Source: Methylobacter sp. S3L5C (GTDB lineage Bacteria > Pseudomonadota > Gammaproteobacteria > Methylococcales > Methylomonadaceae). Taken from it: a stretch of 64,000 nt of DNA. The notes under the pieces are model-generated. The model was not told where the DNA came from. It searched no databases and saw nothing but the letters and a program-made list of their open reading frames with translations. Shown piece after piece: positions 30,903 through 41,169 of this stretch. Where the stretch lies: positions 2,480,001-2,544,000 of the forward strand of contig NZ_CP076024.1 of assembly GCF_022788635.1 (NCBI RefSeq), in the 5' to 3' direction. The position numbers were made by a program, and so were the translations under genes. Position 1 is the first letter of the stretch. Each line of letters starts with the position of its first letter.

Positions 30903-31988
30903 ATGACATCAACCACCCCCCTTTCTGAATTAAGAAAAAAAATTGATGCAATCGATGAGCAGATTCTGCAATTAGTTAATCAGCGTGCCTCTTGTGCAGT
31001 TGAAGTTGCAAAAACCAAAATTGCTCAAGGTGAGCAAGGTACTTTTTATCGTCCGGATCGAGAGTCATTGGTTTTAAGGCGAATTATGGACTTAAATCAA
31101 GGGCCGTTATCCAATCATACTGCTGCACACTTTTTTCGAGAACTGATGTCTGCGTGCTTGGCGCTGGAACAGCCAATGGACATTGCTTTTTTAGGGCCTG
31201 AAGGTACATTTACCCAGCAAGCAGCCTACAAACACTTTGGACATGCCGTCAAAACGATTCCGGTTACCACTATAAATGAGATCTTTAATGCGGTGGAGTG
31301 TGATAATTGTCAGTTTGGTGTGGTGCCTGTTGAGAATTCAACAGAGGGTGTCATTAGTCATACTTTAGACCGATTTTTGACTTCACCTTTAAAAATATGC
31401 GGTGAAGTTGAAATTAGGGTGCATCAAAATTTGATGGGGCAAGCCACCAGTCTGGCTGAAATTACCGAGGTTTTTTCGCATCAGCAATCACTGGCCCAAT
31501 GTCGGCAGTGGCTGGATAATCATTTACCTCATGCGAGGCTTACTGCCGTTAGCAGTAATGCCGAAGCAGCACGCTTGGCGTCGGTGAATAAACAAAGCGT
31601 AGCCATTGCTGGCATGGTTGCGGCGGAAATATATAATCTCAATATTATTGAAAAAAATATTGAAGATGAGTCCAATAATACCACCCGTTTTATTATTATA
31701 GGGCAACAATCTCCGTCTCCTACCGGCAACGATAAAACCTCTTTGGTGGTTTCTACCGGAAATCAGCCGGGAGCCTTGCATAAAATTCTTGAGCCTTTTG
31801 CAAAATTTAATATTGGCATGGTCAACATTGAATCCAGGCCATCGCGTCAAGGTTTATGGGATTATGTTTTTTTTATTGATATAGAAGGTCATAGCGAGGA
31901 TAAAGATATTGCCCAAGCTTTGGTCATGGTAAGAGACAACGTTAAGATGTTCAAATTATTGGGATCTTATCCTAAAGCCGTGTTGTAA
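30903..31988 (+). CDS. pheA: Bifunctional chorismate mutase/prephenate dehydratase (P-protein)
   Basis: Two steps of phenylalanine synthesis plus feedback control in one protein of 361 residues. Residues 1-90 form an AroQ-type chorismate mutase (LRKKIDAIDEQILQLVNQR). About 95-275 is the prephenate dehydratase (FLGPEGTFTQQAAY; PVENSTEGVISHTLDRF; the TRF motif in NNTTRFIIIG). About 285-361 is an ACT domain with GALHKILEPFAKFNI and the Phe-binding ESRPSRQGLWDY. A GTG three codons upstream (30894) is an alternative start. It follows serC by 32 bases. Confidence 0.96.
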   Translation: MTSTTPLSELRKKIDAIDEQILQLVNQRASCAVEVAKTKIAQGEQGTFYRPDRESLVLRRIMDLNQGPLSNHTAAHFFRELMSACLALEQPMDIAFLGPEGTFTQQAAYKHFGHAVKTIPVTTINEIFNAVECDNCQFGVVPVENSTEGVISHTLDRFLTSPLKICGEVEIRVHQNLMGQATSLAEITEVFSHQQSLAQCRQWLDNHLPHARLTAVSSNAEAARLASVNKQSVAIAGMVAAEIYNLNIIEKNIEDESNNTTRFIIIGQQSPSPTGNDKTSLVVSTGNQPGALHKILEPFAKFNIGMVNIESRPSRQGLWDYVFFIDIEGHSEDKDIAQALVMVRDNVKMFKLLGSYPKAVL

Positions 31989-32051
31989 GTGGCTTTGTAT
32001 TCTAATCAATAGTTGCTGCGGCAATAGTAAAATATTCTTAATTTAAATATC

Positions 32052-33164
32052 ATGAATAATACCGATAAAATTTACCATCTGGCAACAATGGGTGTGCAAC
32101 AGCTTATCCCTTATAAGGCCGGTAAACCGATTGATGAGCTTGAGCGCGAATTGGGGCTTACCCAAATTATAAAGCTGGCATCCAATGAAAATCCTTTAGG
32201 GCCAGGGAAAAAAGCCTTGTTAGCCATTCAGGCAGCTTTACCGACTTTGGCGCTATATCCTGATGGTAACGGCTTTACGTTAAAGCAGGCGTTAGCCAAG
32301 AAATATGCCGTTGATATGAGCCAGATAACCTTGGGTAATGGCTCTAATGAAATTCTTGAGTTGGTAGCCAGGGCATTTTTAACGCCCGGGCATGAAGTGG
32401 TTTTTTCACAGCATGCTTTTGCAGTGTATCCTCTGGTAACGCAAGCGGTTGGTGCTACTGCGGTAGTGGTGCCGGCATTGAATTATGGTCACGATTTGGA
32501 TGCCATGTTGCAAGCGGTCACCGAAAAAACACGCCTGATATTTATCGCTAATCCCAATAACCCAACAGGTACTTTGCTAGGTCAGGCGAGTTTGGAGCAA
32601 TTTATTGGGGCATTGCCGGATACGTGCGTCTGTGTGCTGGATGAAGCCTATTTTGAATTTGTTAGTCGTGTTGAGCTGGTTAATTCGATTGATTGGTTAA
32701 AAAAGTTTCCTAATTTATTGATTACCCGGACTTTTTCAAAAGCTTATGGCCTGGCTGGCTTACGTATTGGTTATGGTTTATCCAGTCCATCGCTTGCTGA
32801 TATTCTTAATCGGGTGCGCCAGCCTTTTAATAATAATACACTTGCCTTGGTTGCAGCAGAAGCGGCATTGACTGATGACGAGCATTTACAGCAGACTATT
32901 TCCGTGAATGCGCAAGGCATGCAACAATTGACAGACGGTTTTAAAAGTTTGGGCCTGGAGTGGATTCCTTCGGCAGGAAATTTTGTTTTGGTAGATTTAA
33001 AGCAGGCAGGACAACCTGTTTATGAGGCTTTGTTACGTAAAGGCGTTATTGTCAGGCCTGTAGGTAATTATGAATTACCTGAACATTTACGTATTAGCGT
33101 AGGAACGAGGACAGAAAATCAATTATTTTTACAGGCGTTAACTGATACATTAGCTAATGTTTAA
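32052..33164 (+). CDS. hisC: Histidinol-phosphate aminotransferase HisC
   Basis: Class I/II PLP aminotransferase of 370 residues. In this setting, beside pheA and tyrA, HisC-type enzymes often also transaminate aromatic keto acids. Motifs: LASNENPLGPG at the N-terminus, NPNNPTGTLL, LDEAYFEF, and the PLP lysine in TRTFSKAYGLAGLRIGYG. Ends RISVGTRTENQLFLQAL. Its 3' end overlaps the start of the tyrA-aroA gene by 8 bases, indicating coupling. Confidence 0.93.
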   Translation: MNNTDKIYHLATMGVQQLIPYKAGKPIDELERELGLTQIIKLASNENPLGPGKKALLAIQAALPTLALYPDGNGFTLKQALAKKYAVDMSQITLGNGSNEILELVARAFLTPGHEVVFSQHAFAVYPLVTQAVGATAVVVPALNYGHDLDAMLQAVTEKTRLIFIANPNNPTGTLLGQASLEQFIGALPDTCVCVLDEAYFEFVSRVELVNSIDWLKKFPNLLITRTFSKAYGLAGLRIGYGLSSPSLADILNRVRQPFNNNTLALVAAEAALTDDEHLQQTISVNAQGMQQLTDGFKSLGLEWIPSAGNFVLVDLKQAGQPVYEALLRKGVIVRPVGNYELPEHLRISVGTRTENQLFLQALTDTLANV

Positions 33165-35352
33165 TCGACTTTGCATTGTCGGTGTTGGTTTAATTGGTGG
33201 CTCTATTGCTCGTGCTGCCAGAAAACACGGATTAAGCAAAAGCATTGTTGGCTTCGGTCGCCCAGAGGATTTGCAAAACCTTGAAGCTGCAAAACAGTTG
33301 GGCGTTATTGATGACTATTATTTACAGGTAGAGCAAGCTTTACAAGGCGCTGATTGTGTTGTTATTGCCACACCAGTTGCGGCTATCGAAAGCATTTTTG
33401 CTTTGCTTAAGCCGTTTTGGTCAGAGAACACCATTTATACCGATGTAGGTAGCACCAAAGGTAGTGTAGTTTCAGCGGCGCAACGGGCTTTTGGAATGGT
33501 GCCTGATAATTTGATTCCTGCCCACCCCATTGCGGGAGCAGAGCAAAGTGGTGTCTGCGCCTCTGTAGATGATTTGTTTTTGAATAAACGCCTCATTATT
33601 ACTCCTTTACAGCATACCAAAACAGAAGCCCTGCATAAAATTCAACGTTTTTGGGAAGGCTGCGGTTCTGTGGTGTCGGTTATGGATGTCAATCATCATG
33701 ATGCAGTATTGGCCGCTACCAGCCATTTACCGCATATTTTGGCCTTTGCTTTAGTGGATATGCTGGGTCATAAAGATGAGCAAAGTGAAATTTTTAATTA
33801 TGCGGCGGGCGGTTTTAGGGATTTTACCCGGATTGCATCCAGTGATCCGGTTATGTGGCGTGATATTTGTTCGGCCAATAAAAATGAAATAATCCCCTTG
33901 CTTGAACAGACAAGGGAACAACTGGATAAAATACAGCACTTGTTGGAAAACGATGATAACCAGCAGCTTTTAACCATCTTTGCGTATGCCAACACTGCAA
34001 GGCAGCGCTTTCTTAATCAGTTTGAAGGGAATATGTCAAAATCAATCACATTTAAAGTGCAACCCGGTGGTGTGTTACAAGGTGAGGCCCGAGTGCCGGG
34101 TGATAAATCCATGTCACATCGTTCTATTATGCTAGGCTCGTTGGCTGATGGCGTGACACATGTTAAGGGTTTTCTTGAAGCTGAAGATGCTTTGGCAACC
34201 TTGCAGGCATTTCGTGATATGGGTGTGGAAATTGAAGGGCCGGTTAATGGTTGTTTAACGATCCATGGTGTTGGCAAGCAGGGCTTAAAAGAGCCTAAAA
34301 ATGAGTTGTATTTGGGTAATTCCGGCACCTCCATGCGCTTGTTGAGTGGGTTGTTGGCCGGGCAAGCATTTAATTCAGTATTGACTGGTGATAAATCCTT
34401 GTCCGGTAGGCCCATGAAACGGGTCACAGAACCATTGGCAATGATGGGCGCTGATATAAAAGCGACTGAAAAAGGTACCGCACCACTATATATTACCGGC
34501 AAAGCCGGACAGTTAAAGGGTATAGACTACCTGATGCCAATGGCAAGTGCGCAAGTAAAATCCTGTTTGTTGCTGGCAGGTATGTACGCTGAAGGCGAAA
34601 CCAGTGTCACTGAACCTGCGCCCACACGCGATCATACTGAACGGATGTTGTCGGGGTTTTCTTATCCTGTCAAACAACAAGGCAGTAAAGTTACTATTAA
34701 TGCTCAGGGGCGTTTAACGGCAGCAGATATTGATGTGCCTAGTGATATTTCTTCGGCCGCATTCTTTTTGGTCGGTGCATCTATTGCACCTGGATCTGAT
34801 CTATTGTTAAAGCATGTCGGCATTAACCCTACCCGTACCGGTGTTATTGATATTCTCAGATTGATGGGTGCCAATATTGAGGTACTTAATGAGCGGGTTG
34901 TGGGTGGTGAGCCGGTTGCAGATTTGCATGTGGTTTACAGTCCTCTTAAGGGTATCGATATTCCTGAAGAATTAGTACCATTGGCTATTGATGAGTTTCC
35001 GGTATTATTTGTTGCCGCTGCCTGCGCGACAGGACAAACCCGATTAAGTGGTGCTGAAGAACTTAGGGTTAAAGAATCTGACCGTATTCAGGTAATGGCG
35101 GATGGTTTGCAGTTATTGGGTGTTGATGCCCAGTCTACCGAGGATGGCATGATTATTCAAGGTGGCTTGATAGGCGGTGGCGAAGTGACATCACATGGTG
35201 ATCATCGCATTGCCATGGCTTTTTCGATTGCCGGATTGCGGGCCAATGCACCGATTACTATTTTGGATTGCGCTAATGTGAATACTTCTTTTCCCGAGTT
35301 TAAAGATTTGGTAAAGCGTCTGGGATTAGCTTTAGTTTGTACGGAATCCTGA
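33157..35352 (+). CDS. tyrA-aroA: Fused prephenate dehydrogenase / EPSP synthase (TyrA-AroA)
   Basis: One 731-residue ORF with two enzymes. Residues 1 to about 290 are a TyrA dehydrogenase: NAD(P)-binding GVGLIGGSIARAARKHG, then PAHPIAGAEQSG and HHDAVLAATSHLPH. From about residue 293 (MSKSITFKVQPGG) it is EPSP synthase: ARVPGDKSMSHRSIMLGSLA, LGNSGTSMRLLSGLLAG, AEELRVKESDRI and HGDHRIAMAFSIAGL. It thus holds the shikimate-pathway step to EPSP and the tyrosine branch step. The same fusion is known in Pseudomonas and relatives. An internal Met at the junction could allow separate AroA translation. Overlaps hisC and cmk. Confidence 0.95.
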   Translation: MFNRLCIVGVGLIGGSIARAARKHGLSKSIVGFGRPEDLQNLEAAKQLGVIDDYYLQVEQALQGADCVVIATPVAAIESIFALLKPFWSENTIYTDVGSTKGSVVSAAQRAFGMVPDNLIPAHPIAGAEQSGVCASVDDLFLNKRLIITPLQHTKTEALHKIQRFWEGCGSVVSVMDVNHHDAVLAATSHLPHILAFALVDMLGHKDEQSEIFNYAAGGFRDFTRIASSDPVMWRDICSANKNEIIPLLEQTREQLDKIQHLLENDDNQQLLTIFAYANTARQRFLNQFEGNMSKSITFKVQPGGVLQGEARVPGDKSMSHRSIMLGSLADGVTHVKGFLEAEDALATLQAFRDMGVEIEGPVNGCLTIHGVGKQGLKEPKNELYLGNSGTSMRLLSGLLAGQAFNSVLTGDKSLSGRPMKRVTEPLAMMGADIKATEKGTAPLYITGKAGQLKGIDYLMPMASAQVKSCLLLAGMYAEGETSVTEPAPTRDHTERMLSGFSYPVKQQGSKVTINAQGRLTAADIDVPSDISSAAFFLVGASIAPGSDLLLKHVGINPTRTGVIDILRLMGANIEVLNERVVGGEPVADLHVVYSPLKGIDIPEELVPLAIDEFPVLFVAAACATGQTRLSGAEELRVKESDRIQVMADGLQLLGVDAQSTEDGMIIQGGLIGGGEVTSHGDHRIAMAFSIAGLRANAPITILDCANVNTSFPEFKDLVKRLGLALVCTES

Positions 35353-36008
35353 TGCAAGTCCCTGTTTTAACAATTGATGGTCCTAGTGGTGCCGGTAAAG
35401 GAACAGTTAGTCGGTTGGTAGCGAAAAAACTGGGTTGGAATTATCTGGATAGCGGCTCTATTTATCGATCATTGGCTATTGCGTTGCAGGAAACTTCCGT
35501 TGACTTGGAAAATAGTAGTGAGATTGTTAAAGTAGCGCAAGCCATGACGTTAGAGTTTGATTGTGGCGATGAATTAATCGTCAAACTCAATGGAGAGGAT
35601 ATTACCGGTCAATTGGGTCTTGAAAGTACTGGCAATATCGCTTCGCGAATTGCCGCATTGCCTGAAGTAAGGCAGGTATTGTTAAAAAAGCAGCAAGATT
35701 TCAGACGGCCACCGGGATTGGTCGCTGATGGCCGTGATATGGGCACTGTGGTTTTTCCGGATGCTGAAAACAAAGTATTTTTAACGGCCAGTGCCCTAAA
35801 AAGAGCGGAAAGACGATATAAACAGTTGATAGAAAAAGAAATTGATGCTAATCTTGCAAGAATAATAAATGAGATAGAAGTGCGTGACCGACGTGATATG
35901 GAGCGTGAAGCCTCTCCATTAACAATGGCCAGCGATGCGCTATACATTGATTCTTCTGACATGGCTATAACAGCGGTGGTTGAAGAAGTTTTAAATTTAA
36001 TCCGTTAA
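35352..36008 (+). CDS. cmk: Cytidylate kinase
   Basis: Phosphorylates CMP and dCMP to diphosphates. 218 residues from the ATG at 35352, which shares one base with the tyrA-aroA stop (TGATG). P-loop TIDGPSGAGKGTVSRLVAKK at residues 6-25, then NYLDSGSIYRSLA, VADGRDMGTVVFPDA and RDRRDMEREASPL. An upstream TTG (35337) is open, but the family starts close before the P-loop. It precedes rpsA, as in E. coli. Confidence 0.96.
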   Translation: MQVPVLTIDGPSGAGKGTVSRLVAKKLGWNYLDSGSIYRSLAIALQETSVDLENSSEIVKVAQAMTLEFDCGDELIVKLNGEDITGQLGLESTGNIASRIAALPEVRQVLLKKQQDFRRPPGLVADGRDMGTVVFPDAENKVFLTASALKRAERRYKQLIEKEIDANLARIINEIEVRDRRDMEREASPLTMASDALYIDSSDMAITAVVEEVLNLIR

Positions 36009-36108
36009 GGATTTTTTGTCTGGCCTCACTTAATGGTAAGTGCGGTTTTTTTTAACTTTGATAAAGAAAAGGTTTGTTCGAGTTTCGACAAGCTTGGGAA
36101 ATAATAAA

Positions 36109-37770
36109 ATGAGCGAAAGCTTTGCTGCACTACTTGAAGAAAGTTTAACCAAGACCAAAATGAGTCCTGGTGCCATGTTGATGGGTACTGTAATCGATAT
36201 CGAAAATGATATGGTTATCGTAAGTACTCATTCTAAATCAGAAGGCGTCATTCCTAAATGGCAGTTTCTAAATAACGATGGTGAATTAGAAGTTGCCATT
36301 GGCGATGAAGTTGAAGTTGCCCTGGATTTATTTGAAGATGGCTTGGGTGCTACCCTTCTTTCCCGAGACAAAGCGAAGAAAAACAAAGCTTGGTCAGAAC
36401 TTGAAACAGCCTTTGAAAAAGAAGCCACTATTATCGGTAGAATTACCGGTAAAGTTCGCGGTGGATTCACGGTATCGGTTGGCGCTTTACGTGCTTTCTT
36501 GCCTGGATCATTGGTTGATGTTCGTCCAATCAGAGATACGACTTTCCTTGAAAATCGTGATCTGGAATTTAAAGTTATCAAGATCGACCAAAAACGTAAT
36601 AACGTTGTTCTGTCTCGTCGCGCCGTAGTTGAAAAAGAATACAGTGCAGAAAGAGAAGAATTACTGAAGACACTGGAAGAAGGCGCAGTAGTTACCGGTG
36701 TTGTTAAAAATCTGACTGATTATGGCGCATTTATTGATTTAGGTGGTATTGATGGTCTGTTACATATTACTGATATGGCATGGCGTCGTGTTCGTCACCC
36801 ATCTGAGTGTGTAGAAATCGGTCAAGAAATTAAAGTTAAAGTCCTGAAATACGATAAAGAAAAAAATCGGGTTTCTTTGGGTATGAAACAAATGGGTGAA
36901 GATCCATGGCAAAATATTGCCCGTCGTTACCCAGCAGGAACACGCGTATTTGGTAAAGTTAACAATCTAACTGATTACGGTTGTTTTGTTGAAATTGAAG
37001 AAGGCGTTGAAGGTTTGGTTCACGTTTCTGAAATGGACTGGACCAACAAAAACGTCAATCCTTCCAAACTTGTTCAACTAGGCGATGAAGTTGAAGTCAT
37101 GGTTTTGGAAATCGATGAAGAACGTCGTCGTATTTCTTTAGGTATGAAACAGTGCAAAACTAATCCTTGGGATGAGTTTGCAGCAACGCACAACAAAGGT
37201 GACAAGATTTCTGGAAAAATCAAATCAATTACTGATTTTGGTATATTCATTGGTCTTGATGGTGGTATTGATGGCCTGGTTCATATGTCTGATATTTCTT
37301 GGGCAGATGATGGCGAAGCATCCGTTCGCGAATTCAAAAAAGGTGATGAACTGGAAACTGTTATCTTGGCGGTTGATTCTGAACGTGAACGTATTTCATT
37401 AGGTATCAAACAACTTGAGCAAGATCCATTCCAAAACTTTTTAGCTACTCATGAAAAAGGTAGTTTGGTAAAAGGAACTATTAAGGAAGTTGACGCTAAA
37501 GGTGCCATTATTACTTTAGAGGATAATGTTGAGGGTTATTTACGTGCTTCTGAAATTCAACGTGATCGCGTTGAGGATGCCCGCACATTACTGAAAGAAG
37601 GCGAAATCCTTGAAGCCAAGTTTATTGGTGTAGACAAGAAAAGCAAGTCAATTTCTTTGTCAATTAAAGCGAAAGATCAAGACGAAGAAACACATTCAAT
37701 TAAAGATCATTCCCAACAATCAGTTGGAACACCTACATTCGCTGATATATTCAAGCAAATGGAAAAATAA
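36109..37770 (+). CDS. rpsA: 30S ribosomal protein S1
   Basis: mRNA-binding ribosomal protein of 553 residues (E. coli 557) with six S1 OB-fold repeats. The first two are degenerate ribosome-binding repeats ([17 protein letters not shown], then [19 protein letters not shown]). The later four have the typical [40 protein letters not shown] and [20 protein letters not shown] signatures. The frame is open upstream to 36040, but the S1 start consensus fixes ATG 36109. A terminator separates it from ihfB. Confidence 0.97.
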   Translation: MSESFAALLEESLTKTKMSPGAMLMGTVIDIENDMVIVSTHSKSEGVIPKWQFLNNDGELEVAIGDEVEVALDLFEDGLGATLLSRDKAKKNKAWSELETAFEKEATIIGRITGKVRGGFTVSVGALRAFLPGSLVDVRPIRDTTFLENRDLEFKVIKIDQKRNNVVLSRRAVVEKEYSAEREELLKTLEEGAVVTGVVKNLTDYGAFIDLGGIDGLLHITDMAWRRVRHPSECVEIGQEIKVKVLKYDKEKNRVSLGMKQMGEDPWQNIARRYPAGTRVFGKVNNLTDYGCFVEIEEGVEGLVHVSEMDWTNKNVNPSKLVQLGDEVEVMVLEIDEERRRISLGMKQCKTNPWDEFAATHNKGDKISGKIKSITDFGIFIGLDGGIDGLVHMSDISWADDGEASVREFKKGDELETVILAVDSERERISLGIKQLEQDPFQNFLATHEKGSLVKGTIKEVDAKGAIITLEDNVEGYLRASEIQRDRVEDARTLLKEGEILEAKFIGVDKKSKSISLSIKAKDQDEETHSIKDHSQQSVGTPTFADIFKQMEK

Positions 37771-37780
37771 AGACCATGAC

Positions 37781-37816
37781 GAGGGCAGGTTTTAATACCT
37801 GTCCTCTGATTTTTTC
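37781..37816 (+). terminator. Rho-independent terminator of rpsA
   Basis: Stem GAGGGCAGGT (37781-37790) / ACCTGTCCTC (37797-37806), one G-T pair, 6-base loop, then TGA and a T-rich run from 37810. It lies between rpsA and ihfB, so ihfB may depend partly on read-through or on its own promoter. Confidence 0.88.
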
Positions 37817-37834
37817 TTTTTCACAGGATAGAAT

Positions 37835-38140
37835 GTGACAAAATCAGAATTAATTGAAGCGCTTGCTAAAAAACAACCACATCTGGCGTTGAAAGATGTA
37901 GAGTTGGCAGTAAAATGCGTAATTGAGAAAATGAATCAGGCATTATCTTCCGGTAAAAGAATTGAGATTAGAGGTTTTGGCAGTTTTTCTTTACACAAGC
38001 GTCCTCCACGTATGGGGCGAAATCCAAAAACTGGTGAATCTGTAGCCTTGGCTGAAAAGCATGTCCCACATTTTAAACCTGGCAAAGAGTTACGCGATCG
38101 AGTTGATGGCGCTAGTCATCAGTTTGAAATAACGGACTAA
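37835..38140 (+). CDS. ihfB: Integration host factor subunit beta
   Basis: DNA-bending protein of 101 residues that works as a heterodimer with IhfA. Starts [17 protein letters not shown] and contains [20 protein letters not shown] with the DNA-intercalating Pro in the arm, then [20 protein letters not shown]. The start codon is GTG behind CAGGAT; an ATG two bases upstream is out of frame. Downstream of rpsA as in E. coli. Confidence 0.96.
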   Translation: MTKSELIEALAKKQPHLALKDVELAVKCVIEKMNQALSSGKRIEIRGFGSFSLHKRPPRMGRNPKTGESVALAEKHVPHFKPGKELRDRVDGASHQFEITD

Positions 38141-38519
38141 AGTTTAATTTAACGCAGCAACAAGTTGATAGATAAGTAAGGTTCATCACTTCCTATAATT
38201 CTTGTTATTGCGTTGATTTTTAAAATATTTCGTTTGAATACATCCGCTTGTTTTAACGTCAATTTTCTACTTGACCCTCCCATCAAAATCCTACACATAT
38301 TGCTGTTACTTGAATTAACGCAATGAAGTCTAACTTGGCCATTGCCAAGTAAAAAATATTTCAATCGAATAAATCTTGGTAATATCTCAATACTCCTTCT
38401 TCTTTAATTACTCTGTTCCATTCGTTGTTCTTTAATCAAATTCAGTATGTAGTTATTTTTGAAAATCAACTGTTTGTAATTTTTAATGCTACTTGTTTTG
38501 ATTGTATGCTATATTTGTT
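38141..38519. other. Gap between ihfB and feoA
   Basis: No supported gene. A 71-codon open frame on the minus strand (38149-38364) starts with TTG, has no family resemblance and no good ribosome site; I regard it as chance. The region is very AT-rich toward feoA. Confidence 0.4.
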
Positions 38520-38538
38520 GGTAATGAGAATGATTGTT
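38520..38538 (+). promoter_or_regulatory. Fur box upstream of feoABC
   Basis: GGTAATGAGAATGATTGTT matches the 19-bp Fur consensus GATAATGATAATCATTATC at 14 positions. It lies 55 bases before the feoA ATG and overlaps the likely promoter (TTGATT at 38498-38503, TAATGA at 38522-38527). Repression by Fe-Fur would fit iron-dependent control of ferrous iron uptake. Confidence 0.7.
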
Positions 38539-38593
38539 GATTGATCATTGCTCTTTTAGATTATCCAATATATTTATTATCGGGGCTGAATTC

Positions 38594-38827
38594 ATGTCAA
38601 TAAGCTTAAAAAATCTTAACGTCGGTGATTTGGGAAAGATCGTAGGCTTTGAACAATCCGGTAAGGCTTATCGAAAACGGTTGCTGGCTATGGGTTTAAC
38701 TCCCGGCACTGAATTTCGTATTACCCGGTTTGCACCCATGGGTGATCCCGTTGAAATCAAATTGCGTGGGTTTTCGTTAACATTGCGCAAAGATGAAGCG
38801 GCAATATTACTGATAGAGAAACTATGA
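38594..38827 (+). CDS. feoA: Ferrous iron transport protein A
   Basis: Small cytosolic SH3-like protein of 77 residues that supports FeoB. LAMGLTPGTEFRITRFAPMG and DPVEIKLRGFSLTLRKDEA are typical. Start at 38594 (MSISLKNLNVGDLGKI) is chosen over upstream in-frame codons by family length. Its stop overlaps the start of feoB (ATGA), so the genes are translationally coupled. Confidence 0.95.
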   Translation: MSISLKNLNVGDLGKIVGFEQSGKAYRKRLLAMGLTPGTEFRITRFAPMGDPVEIKLRGFSLTLRKDEAAILLIEKL

Positions 38828-41169
38828 TGAAAACTGATTTTACAGTCGGTGTTGTTGGTAATCCTAATTGTGGTAAAACGACTCTTTTTAATGTGCTGAC
38901 TGGTTCCAAACAGCATGTCGGTAACTGGCCGGGCGTAACCGTTGAAAAAAAAACGGGGGAATATTCTCACGCCAATAAACTGATTGAGTTAGTTGATTTA
39001 CCTGGCACCTATTCATTAGAAGCAGCAGATGACCAAGTTTCTTTGGATGAAAAAGTGGCGCGGGATTATGTAGCGTCACGGGATGCAGATTTAATCATTA
39101 ATATTGTTGACGCCTCTAATATAGAACGAAATTTATATTTAACATCGCAACTTATCGAAATGCGTGTGCCAATGATCCTGGTGCTCAATATGATGGATGC
39201 GGTTAAAAAAAATGGTATTAAAATAGATTGTGACTTTTTGGCTGCGCAGTTGGGTTGTCCTGTTATTCCTGTTTCTGCATCTATCAAAGAAGGTATCAGT
39301 ACACTAAAAGCAGTTATTAATAGTGCTGCGATGACCAAGCCGGTGCCATCGGCAAGTATCACTTATGCAGCAGCTTTAGAGCAAGCTATTACTGACATTT
39401 CACCCGAGTTAGTTGAAATTGCCAATAAACGCCAGTGTGATTTGCGCTGGCTAGCTGTCAGGTTATTGGAAGATGATACCCTCGCCAAACAGTTTGCCGG
39501 TAAGGCACTGATGCCTACCGTTGCTGGTTTGCAGCGAAGAGTAGAAGCTGAAACAGAGGATGAAATTGATATTCTTGCTGCGGATGCACGTTATGGATTT
39601 GTTAACATGCTGATTCAGGATGCTGTGTGCAGGCTAAATGAAGTTAGTCGGCATGCTACAGAAAAAATTGATGCTGTTGTTCTAAACCGGTTTTTAGGCA
39701 TTCCGGTATTTTTATTGGTCATGTACGCCATGTTCATGTTTACAATTAATATTGGCAGTGCTTTTGTTGATTTTTTTGACCAATCTGTCGGTGCGTTATT
39801 GGTGGATGGTTTAAGTCTGGTCTTGGCAGAAATAAATTTACCGCAATGGCTGATTGTCTTAATTACCAAGGGAGCCGGAGGTGGTGTTCAGGTAGTCGCT
39901 ACTTTTATACCGATTATCGGTTTTTTGTTTATGTTTTTATCTGCCCTGGAAGATTCAGGGTACATGGCCAGAGCTGCTTTTGTAATGGATAGATTCATGC
40001 GCATGATTGGCCTGCCCGGCAAGTCGTTTGTACCGATGATAGTCGGTTTTGGTTGTAATGTGCCAGCTATTATGGCGACCAGAACGCTTGAAAATCAACG
40101 CGACAGGATTCTTACTAATCTGATGAATCCATTTATGTCTTGCGGAGCCAGATTACCTGTTTATGCTTTATTTGCAGCGGCTTTTTTTCCGGTTGGCGGA
40201 CAAAATCTGGTTTTTGGTTTATATTTGCTGGGCATTGCCGTTGCAGTTTTAACTGGGCTAATCATGCGGCACACCTTGTTTAAAGGTGAGTCAGCACCCT
40301 TTATTATGGAGTTACCCGCTTATCATTTGCCAACATTACGTGGGGTTTTTATTAGAACCTGGGATCGGCTAAAATCATTTTTGTTTAATGCGGGCAAGGT
40401 GATTATACCCATGGTGTTGGTATTAAACTTTCTTAATGCGCTGGGTACGGATGGCAGTTTTGGGCAGGAAAACAGTAATAAATCAGTATTAAGTGAAATC
40501 GGGCGAGCGTTAACCCCGGCGTTTAAGCCTATGGGTATTGAAAAAGACAACTGGCCGGCAACAGTCGGTATTTTTACCGGTGTGTTGGCTAAAGAGGCCG
40601 TTGTGGGTACTCTCGATGCCTTATATAGTCAGCTTGCAGCAACTTCTGACGAGTCTTCTGATGACAAGTCAGCATTTAATCTTAAAGAGGCATTACTTGC
40701 AGCGTGTGCAACCGTCCCAGAAAATTTAAGTGCTATTGCCGATAATCTTTTGGATCCTCTGGGATTAAATATTGGTGCGCTCGATGACATAGATTCTGCC
40801 GCTACTGAGCAAGAAGTCAAGATGGATACTTTTGCAGCCATGCAGCATAGTTTTGACGGTAAAGCGGGGGCATTTGCATACCTGTTATTTATTTTACTTT
40901 ACGCCCCGTGTGTTGCAGCAACCGCAGCCATTTATAGGGAAACTAATGCGGGATGGACGTTATTTGTTGTATTTTGGACTACCGGCATTGCTTATATGTC
41001 AGCCACTATCTTTTATCAGACCATGACATATAGCCAACATCCTGATTATTCATTGGTATGGATTGGTGGATTAATCAGCGCTTTTTTATTGGTTTTATTG
41101 GGGTTATGGCTAACCGGAAAAAATACTTTTACAAAACACACTCAGGAGTCAATAAGTGATTTTATCTGA
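38824..41169 (+). CDS. feoB: Ferrous iron transporter FeoB
   Basis: Inner-membrane Fe2+ transporter of 781 residues with an N-terminal G-protein domain (G1 GNPNCGKTT at about 14, G3 DLPGTYSL, G4 NMMD), a linker helical domain, and a membrane domain of about eleven helices with two Gate motifs (including VPMIVGFGCNVPAIMATRTL and SCGARLPVY). Full length compared with E. coli (773). A second ATG one codon in is an equal start. It is flanked by feoA and feoC with overlaps on both sides. Confidence 0.97.
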   Translation: MMKTDFTVGVVGNPNCGKTTLFNVLTGSKQHVGNWPGVTVEKKTGEYSHANKLIELVDLPGTYSLEAADDQVSLDEKVARDYVASRDADLIINIVDASNIERNLYLTSQLIEMRVPMILVLNMMDAVKKNGIKIDCDFLAAQLGCPVIPVSASIKEGISTLKAVINSAAMTKPVPSASITYAAALEQAITDISPELVEIANKRQCDLRWLAVRLLEDDTLAKQFAGKALMPTVAGLQRRVEAETEDEIDILAADARYGFVNMLIQDAVCRLNEVSRHATEKIDAVVLNRFLGIPVFLLVMYAMFMFTINIGSAFVDFFDQSVGALLVDGLSLVLAEINLPQWLIVLITKGAGGGVQVVATFIPIIGFLFMFLSALEDSGYMARAAFVMDRFMRMIGLPGKSFVPMIVGFGCNVPAIMATRTLENQRDRILTNLMNPFMSCGARLPVYALFAAAFFPVGGQNLVFGLYLLGIAVAVLTGLIMRHTLFKGESAPFIMELPAYHLPTLRGVFIRTWDRLKSFLFNAGKVIIPMVLVLNFLNALGTDGSFGQENSNKSVLSEIGRALTPAFKPMGIEKDNWPATVGIFTGVLAKEAVVGTLDALYSQLAATSDESSDDKSAFNLKEALLAACATVPENLSAIADNLLDPLGLNIGALDDIDSAATEQEVKMDTFAAMQHSFDGKAGAFAYLLFILLYAPCVAATAAIYRETNAGWTLFVVFWTTGIAYMSATIFYQTMTYSQHPDYSLVWIGGLISAFLLVLLGLWLTGKNTFTKHTQESISDFI

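Noticed and set aside
38149-38364. 71-codon ORF between ihfB and feoA
   Set aside because: TTG start, no ribosome site, no recognisable motif; most likely chance in an AT-rich gap.
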